A DNA stretch of 64,000 nt from Ceriagrion tenellum. Lineage: Eukaryota > Arthropoda > Insecta > Odonata > Coenagrionidae. Every line of letters starts with the position of its first letter. The first letter of the stretch is position 1. A program made the translations under genes and the position numbers. Positions 33,661 to 45,830 of the stretch are shown here, piece by piece. The stretch lies in contig OY720643.1 in assembly GCA_963169105.1 (NCBI GenBank), forward strand, positions 101,071,697 through 101,135,696, read 5' to 3'. The notes under the pieces were generated by a model. It saw only the letters and a program-made list of their open reading frames with translations. It did not search any database and was not told where the DNA came from.

Positions 33661-35951
33661 TTCCACTTCGTTCCAGAGCGGCGGGGGCATCCTCAATCGA
33701 TCCCCCGAAGCCCTGAAAACCTGGAACGGAGCCCGGCTTTATATATTTCTCGCCCTTCCGCACTCACGCACGGCCTTACTCCATCGCCCTCACTCTTACT
33801 ACTAAAAATACTATTAGAAGAGCCACTACTGTTAACGCTATTGCCATTAAAATTGGTGGTTTCAGGCGTAACATTATGGAGTAAATTCATATTAGAAAGA
33901 AAATCAGAAATTTTGCGATATATAATACACATACACATAGTTGAAAACTCAATTGCTATGAATAATGATGTTAGGCGACTTTAAAGGTTTTCAAAAATAT
34001 GCAACCATCTCTAATTAAAAATATGTATAGTTGAAAAACTACAGTCAGAATAATTTGTAGTCATTAAGTCTTAATTTGTCCTTCTACTACTGCCTCTACA
34101 ACCATTATCGAGGGACGCTAAACTATTCTGAATGTTTTCCCACTCCACAGGCCCACATTCTATTTTGATAGACGATCCTATATTGTATCATCCTTAAAGT
34201 TTATTTATCATACTCTTTATTTCATCATCATATTTACCAAACAAAGGATGTATTCGTATCAGATCTCAATACAAAAAAAGGTTGACCAATTTTCAGGAAT
34301 GAAACCATATGACTGGCATTGGCTACACATACTTATTGATTTTATAATTTTAAACTTCAAAAATACAGTTATTCAACTTTGTCAAAATATTCTAAAATCG
34401 ACGTATTGAACTCAGCTGAGTTTGAAAAGTCAAAAAGTTTTTTGACCAAAACAAATTTTCTATTCAGGTTTTAAATTGTATAAATGAAATGCTCAGACCT
34501 TTTAGGTTTCGAATTTTCACCAACCTACGCCGATTGAAAAAATACGTAAATTTGAGAAATACGTGTATGTAATTGTAAGTGGTAGGTAGTAATTTTGAAA
34601 AATATTTTCAGAGTTAAATATAGGTTTTCCAACTGTTACTAGGTTATGGAAAGAAAATTACAAATTATACACGGGTATAGCTCTTCCATGTTGGCATAAT
34701 TTTATTCTCTCCGCTCAACACTTAAACTAAAGCCCTATCGGGAAACGTGCTCATCATCAGCAGTCGTTAATCCAATGAATGGTTTTCTGCAGCACTCCAC
34801 TCTATTATCGTCTCTGTCAACCGCTTCAATCCCACATTCAACGCATAATTCAAAAAGAGGAACTTCAAGATTTGTGCGATGTATTCCATTATTTCATTGG
34901 TCTTTCCAAAACAGTTTCCAGTAATCTGCTGAAAACTTCATGTGCCCTTCACTGCTTAAACAATGAACACATACTATAATTGATAGTAAATAGCTGTTAT
35001 ATCGAATATAGAGTAACGTACTCGTAATAGAAATCAGGCGTTGTAAAACTGTCCTTAACTGAAATTCAGTAATTCAATGAAAAAATCCATTTCCTCTTCC
35101 TTTCACTTTAACCACCCAGGTTGTCGACAGCTCCCTTTGATGCCTCATTTTTTTGTTAAAGGAGTAGAAATATAACTTATATCATTATGTCATTTTTTTC
35201 TCTAATTGTTTCACTAAATATTTGCAATGGTTCAAATATAATTATAAGGATTTAACAATAAAGTTTTTAGAGATTCACTAAAAATTACTGGAACTTTTAA
35301 AAATACAAGCACTAACCCCAATGTGACTACTTTTAATTACTTCTCGTCTTCAAATAGTTAATACGACCAAATATTTACTGCAACAAAAGCTTTCGTAAAA
35401 TAACATGATTGAATTTTTACAAGCTTTCTAAAGCACAGTCGCAAAAAAGCTCAACTGTAATACTAAATGCTATATCCCGGTAAATCCAAAGAATTTAACC
35501 AAGGACGAAACTAAGATATTGCCTAAAACCGGGTATCACCATTTGGGGTGCTCAACCCCCTTATAATAGGGGAGCCAGTAAGCAATCCAGCAGTCGCGAG
35601 AAAATATTTTTTTTTAATAAGAGTGCTTTTTATTAGGTTTTTAATGACTTTAACCTTGTTTTCATATTTTTGCACTTTGCGATACGTTGTACGTTTATGA
35701 TTAAAAACTGAGCAAACAAATAATTTGGTCACCTTCACTTTTATTCTTATAAATAATCTTACTCAAAGAGGAGTGAGAGCATACTAAAAAGTTTGACGCG
35801 TGTAGGGCATCAAAAAGGATTGGCACCACTAATATAAGAAAAACTATCCAGTAATTAAATATCAATGATATTGACCACTAATAGCTTTCCGTATGAGATT
35901 AGAAAGTATTTTGTGAGGGCAGCGTTCTTCACCCTCGATATACATTTACTT

Positions 35952-36012
35952 CCTGATGATGCTATCTACCCCGAGTGAAACTAAGAATGAAATACATTTT
36001 GAACGAACGAAC
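35952..36012 (+). repeat. Retroelement 3' end with GAAC tail
   Basis: CCTGATGATGCTATCTACCC and GAGTGAAAC are followed by AATGAAATACATTTT and then three GAAC units. A structured 3' end plus a short tandem tail is typical of CR1-type or Penelope-type retroelement termini. No coding sequence is attached. Confidence 0.4.
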
Positions 36013-36073
36013 GTCCGGCTTGATACATAAATCACTTCCAGAAAAATATAAATGAGCCACAACCTTTATAATA

Positions 36074-36098
36074 CAAAATCATATCACTAATAACCAAT
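36074..36098. repeat. Direct repeat left of RT fragment
   Basis: A 25-bp sequence starting CAAAATC and ending TATCACTAATAACCAAT recurs at 36,881-36,905 with one difference (A to G). A third, shorter copy, ATCACTAATAACCAA, lies at 36,105-36,119, right at the start of the RT fragment. The outer pair is a candidate target-site duplication, unusually long for this class. Confidence 0.7.
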
Positions 36099-36121
36099 TA
36101 TTACATCACTAATAACCAAAA

Positions 36122-36859
36122 ACTTGCAGACGACATAGCTCTAGTAGCTGACTCAAGATTCTAAATAATATTTTATTAAAACTGAAACTTAAAATTAACA
36201 CCAAGAAAATAAAAATAATGGTGGTAGAAAGAAAGAGAAGAGAAAAGATAACGAATATATGTATAGACGGAGTGAGACTGGAGGAAGTGACAGAGTTCTG
36301 CTACTTGGGTAGCATATTAGAGAATCGTAACAACTGCTCCTCAGAGGTCAAAAGAAGAATAACGTTAGCCAAGAAAGCCTTTCAATTAAAGAAAAGTCTC
36401 CTAGTAAATCACAGCATTAGTATTGAGACTAGGAAGAAATTCCTGAAAAGCTTTGTATGGAGTGTGCTAACAAATGGATGTGAGACATGGACACTAAGGA
36501 AGAGTGAAATGACCAAACTTGAAGCTGCAGAAATGCGGTTTTGGAGGAGGATTACAAAAACTAGTTGGACCGACAGGAAAACTAATGAGCAAGTATTAAA
36601 TGAAGTCCATACAGAAAGAAAAATATTGGAAACAATTAAAACAAGAAAAGCAAAGCTCATCGGACACTTACTCAGGCACGACAACTTCATACAAAATATT
36701 ATGGAAGGAAACATTCTAGGCAAAAGACAGAGAGGACGACCGAAAACTTCCTACCTAAAAGTATTGGCGATGGAAATGGGATGCACCTCGTACAATGAAA
36801 TAATGAGGAAGTCTGAAAACAGAGATTGTTGGAAGTCGTGGCTGCAACAACAAGGATAA
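36122..36859 (+). pseudogene. RT fragment of a LINE (second half)
   Basis: The fragment starts at the catalytic box, read as LADDIALVADS near 36,123. A frameshift then leads into a 213-codon frame (36,218-36,859). Recognisable pieces are VTEFCYLGSILENRNNCSSE, RRITLAKKAF, LTNGCETWTLRKSE, FWRRITKTSWTDRKTNEQVL, LIGHLLRHDNFI and a terminal RGRPKTSYL. These are typical of the region after YADD in an abundant group of arthropod endonuclease-reverse transcriptases, probably RTE-like or a related clade. The copy is 5' truncated. The long intact frame suggests it is younger than the other RT fragments. Direct repeats flank it. Confidence 0.85.
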
Positions 36860-36880
36860 CCTTTAGAAGAGAAGAATAAC

Positions 36881-36905
36881 CAAAATCGTATCACTAATAA
36901 CCAAT
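36881..36905. repeat. Direct repeat right of RT fragment
   Basis: 25-bp partner of 36,074-36,098 with one mismatch. It lies about 20 bp after the RT stop codon. Confidence 0.7.
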
Positions 36906-38458
36906 GACTACCAATTAGCAAGTGTCTTACATTTTCTATTTTATATCTAGTATGTGCACATGTTATATAACATGGCTAAAACTCAAGGTCATGGTTATGA
37001 CCAGTTGGTAGTACGAGGGCAAATGACATTTTTATTTAGTAATCACATTGACTCTACTTACTAATTATAGCCGATCCTCTAAAAACAGCATTCGTGTTCG
37101 TTCATTTTGCAAAATGAGGTAACAGTACTAATTAATGTAATAAACAAATAAATAATCAACAGTCAGTTTTACGAAAAGCATCTTCATCTCAAAATGATAT
37201 ATATTTTTGTGGGTAATATTGAAAGTCTATGCCCAAAATGTCCAGAAATGTTTCCTCTACTAATTCTGGAAGTTTTACATGAGCAGAGCGCAAACAAATC
37301 GATTCTCCTTTTGGAAAAAAAAGTTAGCAAGAACATGGATAAACCATTTTCGGAAGTAATATAAGAATTATTACATAAGTGCTTTGATTCGCCAATTCAG
37401 CTTCCAGAATAACTTTCAAATCCAAATAGCCGCATTATAGTAAATACCGTAGTTTGAAGAGAGTTTCTGACTACTCCTGCGCCTTAGCTTCAAATTATCC
37501 TCACCTTCAATTCAAATAAAAAAATTGATACACAACATAGAATTTATGGTAACGTAATGTGAGATAATGCTGATATTAAGAGAAAATTTTAACTGTTCAC
37601 CGTATGTTAAAAATTTGATTTGATCACCACAAAATTTTCGTCATTACAAAGTGAAAGAGATCACTTGAAATCGTTGATACGCGCTGTTAGTATCTTTATA
37701 ATTCAAATCAATAAATGAAAGTTCTTTGAATATTCGGAGGGTAACTTTTTCGAAGTTAGCTCGTGAAGCTTGGAGACCGTGCAGTATCAACTTATGTATG
37801 TACGCTTCCAGCCAGTTATCCAGCCAGCCGGCCAGAATCAAGAGGACAGATTTATTTCTTCTCGCCGAAGCTGCAACGCGGCGGTCTGCTCGAATGCCCG
37901 CCTGCCCGTGACGAAATTGGACGGAAGCACCAAAATCTTCGCGAAAGATGTTTGAATTATGGTGTTTACGCCAGTTAACTCTTTGACCAGGATTGGGGCT
38001 CAGGGATGTTAAGTGTCGCAGCCTAAGTATAGGCTGGCGCGGTGGATATTTCTGCCGAGCTCGAAAGTGCTCTCGCTACGCCCAGTTTCCCACGTTCAAC
38101 TGCCCTAGATCGAAGGTTACGATAGAGGCATGTCCGCGGTCCAGCCCTTTAATTCTCCAACACGCTCACCTACACCCGTAACTACAAGCGCGTAGACCGA
38201 GCCCGTGGTTACTTTAATCCTTAACTTCGTTCCAGACGACGTAGCGCCTTAAATGTTATCCGGTCTGTGTGAAGTCCTCGCCTGCCTGAGGTTGCGGCCC
38301 AGGAATTTGGTTGAATGTTTTACAATCCAGGGTTCGATTGCAAATATTTCATCATTAAAAATTCTTTGGCGTTTGGTAATCTTTGTCGGTAAATCCTTAA
38401 TACATTGCCTTTTGGTCTGTTTATTGGCAATTATTGTGAATAAAAACAAAGTGTAACA
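36906..38458. other. Unassigned DNA with a tRNA-like patch
   Basis: No recognisable gene. CCAGCCAG-type repeats occur at about 37,806-37,834. A GC- and CpG-rich patch covers about 37,990-38,290. At 38,300-38,345 a tRNA-like piece has TTTGGTTGAATG followed by CCAGGGTTCGATTGC (B-box-like), possibly the head of a degraded SINE. Overlapping short frames at 37.7-38.2 kb are unrecognised. Confidence 0.4.
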
Positions 38459-38777
38459 TTGCGTGAAAGAAATGCTGTTTCATTACATAAATATAATCTA
38501 GCATTATTTCGAAGATGTGTAGCATATATGTCACGAAAAATATTTAATGGCCCTCCGACACACACTAAGGAAGAAAAACATCCGAAAACTTCTTTAGGAA
38601 ATAAAAAATTGGTTATAACTTATAAGAAACATCGACGTTTTGTTCAGTAATTTGTATGTAATATTTTTTTAATAAAATGTAAAAAATGTAATTTTTTTTA
38701 TAAATTGTAATTTTTTTTTTTAATAAAAGTTTAAAAGTTAAATTCCATTCCATTCCATTCCATCCAATTCCATTAAA
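38459..38777 (+). pseudogene. LINE C-terminus with ATTCC tail
   Basis: The 63-codon frame reads NLALFRRCVAYMSRKIFNGP and PTHTKEEKHPKTSL. This matches the general pattern of the last ~60 residues of Jockey/CR1-type ORF2 proteins (Y..G....K.FN.LP..IK......FK..L). An A+T-rich 3' region follows, and then ATTCC pentamers at about 38,743-38,777, a tail like that of the 23.6 kb element but with a different unit. Everything upstream of the last ~60 codons is lost. Confidence 0.6.
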
Positions 38778-38910
38778 GTCATTTTTTTAATAAAATGTAA
38801 AAAATGAAGCGTTATTGTAATACTATTGTTAAGGTAAGTATATTTGATCATGTATTTATGTGTCTCATATTTTGTCACAACTGTTTATCACTCTGTATAT
38901 CTCTGAGTCA

Positions 38911-39044
38911 CTTTTTTGGATTAGTTTATAATACTTCCCTGCATTGTTAAACATTTAATAGCAAAATTTATACCACGCTTTTTTGGATTAGTTTATAATT
39001 CTTCCCTGTATTGTTAAGAATTTGATAGGAAAATTTAAATCATG
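38911..39044. repeat. 67-bp tandem repeat, two units
   Basis: Two adjacent 67-bp units both begin CTTTTTTGGATTAGTTTATA and continue with CTTCCCTG.ATTGTTAA, differing at several positions. The first runs 38,911-38,977 and the second 38,978-39,044. It is an old, non-coding local duplication. Confidence 0.85.
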
Positions 39045-39837
39045 CTTTGTTAGTTGCTGTTGCTTTTGCAAGGATTATCTGATAGTAGCCCTAATACAGG
39101 CCCGTCCTCAGGGGATACCTATACTGTACTACACAGTAATTCCTCAAATGAATTAAATTATTATTATTTGTCAGTTTTTAAGTGTGTACATCTCGGTAAC
39201 TAAATTAAAAGGTCAGAATAATTAAAATTTGATTTAAAATTAAAGTTATTGATTTGAACAAATTAAGAATTAACTCCTTATGTCAATTCTCTCGAATTCT
39301 CGAACACACTCGAAATTCTTACGTCTCCTTTTTTTTACTACTTTAAGTCACTTTTCAAATTCCTAAAATAATCTCACGACAAATTACACACACATGCCTG
39401 TACTCTGAATTATACACAAATTTAGCAGACATTAATCAAAACCTTTATTTGGTGCATGGTCTCCAAAGGCAAAGAGGCTGAGAAACTTATTTCAGCAGAA
39501 CGCATAAGAGTGAAAGCAATAGAAATATGGCTTAATCAAAGAATGATGTAGTTCATATGGACGGAAAAGAACTTGAATTAAGACATCCAACAAAAAGGTG
39601 AAACAAAAAGACGTAAAATGATAACCACGCGAATGATAATAAGCAATCGTATTGTATAATTTTGCGACAACACAGAACCTACACTAAAAAGAGAGCTGGA
39701 AGGAAATATAGGAAGAATTGACCGGGAAAACCAATTATTAAATATAAACGCAAAGGACGTCGGCTGTTAAAATGAACATGTATGGAATTCAGGATGAGAG
39801 GTTATTGATTGTAGAGGTTGAATATAGAGCTGAAGAC
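39045..39837. other. Unassigned A+T-rich DNA
   Basis: Nothing recognisable between the tandem repeat and the RT fragment. Confidence 0.6.
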
Positions 39838-40225
39838 ATACAACAGTTTTGTCCTACTCCCCTCCCTATGCTGATTTCCTCAGTCTCTGCTTTATCCACT
39901 CGTGCCACTACTCTTTGCCCATTGTATAGCTCTTAAACGAATCTTCTATCACTCCAATGTATTTTGAAGTTTTTCATGATATTCATTAGAATACTCCCGT
40001 TCACCCTGTCAAAGGCCTTTTCCAAGTCTATAAAACAATATATGCCTCTCTGTTCACTTCTATGGTCCTATCCATCAGCGTTCTAAGATAGCCGATAGCA
40101 ACTCTTGTCCCCTTTCCTGAAACCAAACCGGTTTCATTTCAGTTTCTCTTAGGCTTTATTTTCCATTCCTTTCAATATAATCCTAGTCACAGTCTTGTCA
40201 ATATGAGCAACGAAGCTAATCGTAC
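39838..40225 (-). pseudogene. RT palm-domain fragment of a LINE
   Basis: Read on the minus strand, in shifting frames: VTRIILKGMENK, FGFRKGRGTRVAIGYLRTLM, then IDLEKAFDRVN with the first catalytic Asp, and KNFKIHWSDRRF, LYNGQRVVARVDKAETEEIS and IGRGVGQ, where RGVRQG is usual. This is RT motifs 1-4 of an arthropod LINE, probably the same broad group as the fragments at 36, 54 and 62 kb, and here only the front half of the domain remains. Indels and stops break it. Confidence 0.8.
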
Positions 40226-43200
40226 ATGACATGAAAGTTTAAATTAAAGGTTATCCCTGAGATATAAGGAATTATTAAATCACATGCATGCGTTTTGGTC
40301 TTCCATTTGACCATCGACACTTCGAGTTGAAATCTCGTGATCACGCTCTTATGGAATTAATTTTAAATGCTCCTTGCCATTGTTGGCAAAATGCAGCCAT
40401 TGGCTGAATGACAAAAATGAAGTCATTTGAGTCAAAATTCCCTTGCATTCAATGACAATTAGGACTGGTTTTTAATTTAAACAAATCTGGAGCTAAACTA
40501 GGCGAGATGAAGCAGGAGTTGAGAGCTGAAACAAACCGATCTTCGGAACGGTGAATTGGCCACTGGTGATTAACGATCGTTTTTTCAGATATCGAAGCAT
40601 ATCCTTGAAGGAAACACAATTATTCATCGTTATATAAAAACTACACTCAACGGTTAATAATTTTTGGGGAGGAGCGTAACAGATGGTAGGCCCTAGAATA
40701 CTCTTCGCGAAAGGCACTTAGGTGTCAGCAGTTCTACGTCCCATACGACTGACGGAGCACTGCGCTTCAAACGCTTCCCACGAAGTACCACTACACCCCA
40801 TCCACCTATCCTAAATTCTGCCCATATAGGTCGTTTCTTTAAGAATTATTATCTATTCTGGGTGGAATGTCTCTATAATGCGCTTTCATAACACTCAAAG
40901 CGGACTTTGTTTTAGTGCATAGAACCACATCAAAAGAGAAGGTACTTCAGTTAAAAATATCAATTTCTTCAAGGTTTTGTTGCGCCATGATTTAGCCAAT
41001 GAGAGTGAATATCAAAGCTAGCCAAAGGTGTGTGCAACGTGGGCAAAACCATAAGTGGCCAATCCGCAACTTATTAATCATTGTGAAAATGGGACAGAAA
41101 GTATGAAAAACTTTCCTGGCTTCCGGCGATAATTCTATCCGAAAGAACCCTCTATAATACATCGTGAAAGTTACTGACTCTTATAACTGACTTCATCAAA
41201 TATCACAATAAAACCAACAAATAAATTTTCTTCCTGCGGATTCCTTCGACCAACATTGAAAGGAACAGTAGCCGACACTACACAACGATAGATGGCTAAT
41301 ATTACACCCAGCTTTAGGAATAGATTTTTAGTAGTTTCTAGTTTAAGTAGAAATAAAGCATTCAACTGGTGTTAGGAGATACCTTACAAATGAAAAATCA
41401 ATTTGATACTGGAGAAGAAAACGGCAATTTCATTAGGATCATAATGAAGTCCGAAAGTATATATAGGAATATCATTATTCGCGATTTCAGAAATGACAAT
41501 CGAAAAACACAAAATTAGTAATGGGCAGCCTGAAAACATTTTGCCCACACTAAGCGAATATAGCCTGGGCCAGCACTGGTGGCAATGTAATTCTACATCG
41601 TTCCCGATGTTTATTAAAAGATATGTATTAAACCTTTGGAGTATTCTTTAACAGGTGGTGTAACAGAAACAAATTGGAGGTGTAGATTGACTAATTTCAT
41701 ATTCATTGACATAACATAAACAACGAAGCATTGAGAAAGTATTGACAATACCATTGCTAAAAATTATAATCTATTCCTAGACGTATCTCTTGAACTTATC
41801 TCTGCCACTCCATAGATACGTAACGAATGCAATCGAAAAAAAATTAGTTTTTTGCACCGCAATATATTCTCAAGTTCATGAAGTTGGCGGGATTTTGAGG
41901 ACCACAAACACAAAGGTAAAGTTATCCCAGTAAAAAAATTAGGTTACGCCCGAGAAAAAAAATCGCACTTTAGAGGGAAAAATTTTGCATCTCACGGTGA
42001 AAGCATTTCTCCCAAATTGAAGTAACTTAACAGTAATTCTCCAGCAGGTGCATGTTCACTGAGTAAAGTCATCTACGGAAAAAAGTTTACTAACTTCTGC
42101 ATTCTCCAGTAATTTTTTTTTAACTTTGCGTCTTTCTTCTTTTTTTCAGGGATGAGGATAGAAGAAAGCAGGGCCAACCCGAGTTGGGATTTGGCCCTCA
42201 TCATCAGAATTCCCTCAACGACTCTCAAGTTTTCTGGCCCTCTAAAGAAAGATTAAGATCTTAATTCTGGGTCCACCGCCATCAACGAGGAAATGGACGA
42301 CGAAAACTCCCCTTGATTAGAGATGAGAAAGAAAGAAAGGGGGTGTCCAGGAAAATTTATCCACAATTCCTCTCAATGGCTACATTTATTTCGGTAGAAA
42401 ATCATTAATAACTCAATCAAAAGGGATATAATAGACAGAGAGGAGCAAATGCAGGAATGGAGTGAAAGATTGGAGGAGAGCCTCATCAGGAAACATAAAA
42501 GAATCCGCAAAAATTATTCCCTAAGATTTAATGAAAGTTTTTTCAAGGACAGGAGACTGATTTTACCAATTCCGGTGTAAGTTATGTGGCACACAAAGAA
42601 CATGAATCTTACAACGTTATAATAACAACGGTCTGTACAGATCATTAACACAATTTTTAAGAGTCGCTGAATTCATAGATTGGTTGAATAAAGTCCTTGT
42701 GACACATCAGCTTCCTAGTGCCTTAATAGCAAAAAGCCGACTGATTTCAGCTAAGGTACTCCTCATGGTACTCCACCCTTTAGCCCCTTTGATAGATATA
42801 AGAGCATGGGTACTGAAAGATATGAAAGATAAACCTAATACAATACTTACAATTCCAGGAAGTTATATTCATACCACATGAGAATCCTTTTTATCCTTGA
42901 AGTCTCTAATTACGACCTACATAGCTTCCCACTCTCTTCGCCGAGTTTTTGAAAATAAATAAATATACATTATTTCATGGTTAAAAACTTTTCCCTAAAA
43001 TTTTAATAACATTCCCTGTAAGGTGTCCACCTGAAAAGTACACTAAACAAATGAAACGTCAATCTCAATCACGTAAGTACATGATTCAACGATCAGTTAC
43101 AACTAAAACAAATCGTAGCAATGTTTTCTGAGTTACTAATTCCAAGTCAACTAATCCTAAAAACCAAAATTTAATGATAGCATAACTAACACAACCTGCC

Positions 43201-44854
43201 TTTCAGAGCGGAAAAGCAAAATTAATCCGAAGTTGTCTAGCGTTAAATTTGTATCGCAGTATCTTGGAGAGTAGGGTGTTATGTCAACGACGCTATCGAT
43301 AGGTTAACATAACAGTTCATGTATTTTATTTGTAGCTTCGAACATATATGTCGTATAATTTACAGATTATAAAATATACAATGGAGTCGATAAGATGTTG
43401 TCAGTAAGTACAAAGCTCATTGATTACAGAAAACTGACAATATACATGATCAAATTTAACTGAGTGAAATTCACGATTTGTACCACAAATAACCACACAT
43501 TTAAAGCCTAAATACAATTACCTATTTTGAACCTTGAATTTCAATGTTTCATGAATTGCTATTAACTTCCATCCCTGGTATATGCTTAAAAATAATTCAC
43601 TGATAAAAATATACAACTGGCTCATAGTTACGGATTTAATGTAATCTGACGGAAGTCTTCACAGATGCATAATATAATATTCCGAAATGTATTCCTTAAA
43701 TATATTACTGATTTATCAAGAGGACCGATAAGATTAAAATCATTTTATTCAATTGTTCGTCTTGCGTATTCCTATTCTAAAATGCAACACAAGGAAAATC
43801 TTCTTAGATAAATCTAAATATCATAATTTTATGAGGCAAAAGGACGCTTATTCTACCAAATGTAGGTGAGACAAAAACGTTCCAGGATGGTAAATCATGC
43901 CAAAAAGTATTATCGGTGTCTAAGCCTGAGGTTTAAAAAAATATTGACGATAGACTCTTGCCAAGTTAGGTTCCATGAAGACAAAATTAACGTAACGGTC
44001 AAGCTTACGCTAATACGGTACGCAGAGTCCATTGAAATGGGCTACATATAGCGTCCTGCTTGAACCACTCCATAAGGGAATACAATGGATATTTAATACA
44101 CCTGGCTGAAATACAACGGTTTCAAGGACGAGAAGCAATGAGAATGCACAAACAACAATATGATAGAGGCCAATTATTCTTGCAAAAACGAAATGGCCAA
44201 TTATCAAAAAGATGATAGTGGATTAACCATAATCTAAACAATTGAAACGAGAAATTTACGGAACAAGTGCGTTGCGAGCACAATATGCTACCCGGATGAA
44301 AGCGGACATTAGAACGGGAGACTCAAATAGAAAACCGGAGGCATGGGATACACCACGAATGCTACAGCGACCTCGTAAAAAAAGGCATAAAGAGATGAAT
44401 CAATGAGATAGAAAAACAGGCGAGTTTGAAGCTCCAATAGGAATTAGGTGGTACAAGGTACAATCATACTGCGAACAAAAGACGACCGCATCATAAGAAA
44501 AAAATGAGGCTTCGATCTAAAATTAGCAACGGTTCATTAAAACAAAGCAAATGGAGAAATAATAAAATCTGCTAATGAAAATTCTCAAGAGTTCTTCATT
44601 AGAACGTGGAGGAAATTAGGGATGTGCATTTTTTCGGTTTCTTTGCCTAGAGATAATAGAACTATGATTATTTTAATTACAGAACAGCTTTATTTGACCA
44701 TGTTCTTTTCAAATCCGTTTCGTTGTAGTTTGGAAGTTAAGCAAAAGGATGGTATCCGTTCTTTCATTGACACAAAATCTTAGCTGCACTGATATCCTCA
44801 AGCTTGGGCCTTTTAGGCATAAAATTAGACTCAAAGATCAATGTGAATCGATCT
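40226..44854. other. Unassigned DNA
   Basis: No recognisable gene. A hairpin (GGGCCAACCC, GAGTT loop, GGGATTTGGCCC) lies at about 42,159-42,186, just after an acceptor-like TTTCTTCTTTTTTTCAG at 42,134-42,150. No open frame or family signature supports an exon there. The rest is A+T-rich sequence with short open frames. Confidence 0.5.
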
Positions 44855-44950
44855 AGTGACTGCAATGCCTTGCGAAGTGAATACAGAGTTCGTCTTTAAA
44901 CCAGAGGAACTCTGGTTCAACTCCAGAGTGGCCCTCGTAAAAATTTTACT
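44855..44950 (+). mobile_element. tRNA-like head of a possible SINE
   Basis: ATCTAGTGACTGCAATGCC (A-box-like) is followed by an exact T-arm: CTCTGG, the loop TTCAACT, then CCAGAG. GGTTCAACTCC fits a pol III B-box. The D and anticodon arms cannot be drawn and sequence continues without a terminator. A degraded SINE head is more likely than a tRNA gene. Confidence 0.4.
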
Positions 44951-45540
44951 GAGCGATTTTCTGGGTTCTACAGTTTCATAGGAGACCGCAGGTGGTCTAC
45001 GTTAAGGATCTGGCCGCCAACCCTGAACGCGTGAATTTTACAAAGCTTGGGTCTTGGTTTCAGATGAGCTCAATCCCCATTCATCAAACTACCCTTCAGA
45101 AAAAGGAAAAGGTTACCTCATCACTCGGATAATGTTAACAAAATTGTAAAAATCTGGGTCTTAATATGTAATGTAACCCTTTCGAGATTTAGTAGTCCTT
45201 TACATGCTTAATAAAAGAACAGTATATTTTCGTTGAAGTTTCCTTCCTCTAGCGTGCGTAAATCGTTTAAAACAGAAATAACTCATACGAATAGCCAAAC
45301 TTTGGCATTTCATTTAAAAATACGGAATGAAGTCAAATATATACTTAACACAAACTGGCTACACATACTTGCTGAAGAACAATAATACAATCTATACAGG
45401 CAATAGTAGAATCCATAGAATTCAGGACCGTCGACAGTCAGAAATATAAACTACTTGAAGTACTTCATTGAAATGACGAAATTTTACCTCCTCAGAAATA
45501 GCTATTCACACTTACCCCTATAGGGTACCTTTATGCGATG
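44951..45540. other. Unassigned DNA
   Basis: Nothing recognisable. Confidence 0.5.
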
Positions 45541-45830
45541 ATCCTATTGACGTCACCTCAGAATCCTTCCGGGCGCGAAAAAAAAGAAGAGGAAAAAACC
45601 GTTACCGAATGGGGTAAGGGAGGAAAGAAGGGGGCTGCCAAACGCAATTTGGAAAAATATACAACCTTTACAAGTGTCTCGAAATTTTATCGCGCGCAGA
45701 ATACCTTCCCACGCTTCGAGCCCACATTTTTCGTATGCATGGCGGTATTAGGGTAATAAAAACGGGGCCGACTGGGCCGTGCATACATATAAATATATAA
45801 TATAGTGAGAGAGGGCGGGGAGGGAGAAAG
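45541..45830 (+). promoter_or_regulatory. Promoter-like stretch (CRE, TATA, GAGA)
   Basis: A perfect TGACGTCA (CRE-type palindrome) lies at 45,548-45,555. A TATAAATA at 45,788-45,795 is preceded by GGGGCCGACTGGGCCG, and GA-rich repeats (GTGAGAGAGGGCGGGGAGGG) follow about 15 bp later. This combination is promoter-like, but no gene downstream is recognised and the motifs can occur by chance. Confidence 0.2.

Larger units (their letters stand above)
30606..35951. other. Unassigned DNA
   Basis: No recognisable gene over this long stretch. It contains one hairpin module (31.3 kb) and a pyrimidine-rich block (33.4-33.7 kb), listed separately. Open frames up to 155 codons near 33.3-33.8 kb owe their length to low-complexity composition. 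A 71-codon minus-strand frame at 35,523-35,738 is unrecognised. Confidence 0.5.

Noticed and set aside
33214..33805. Overlapping 133-, 137- and 155-codon open frames
   Set aside because: All three lie in the C/T-rich block with a 16-base C run. Open frames on both strands at once indicate composition, not coding.
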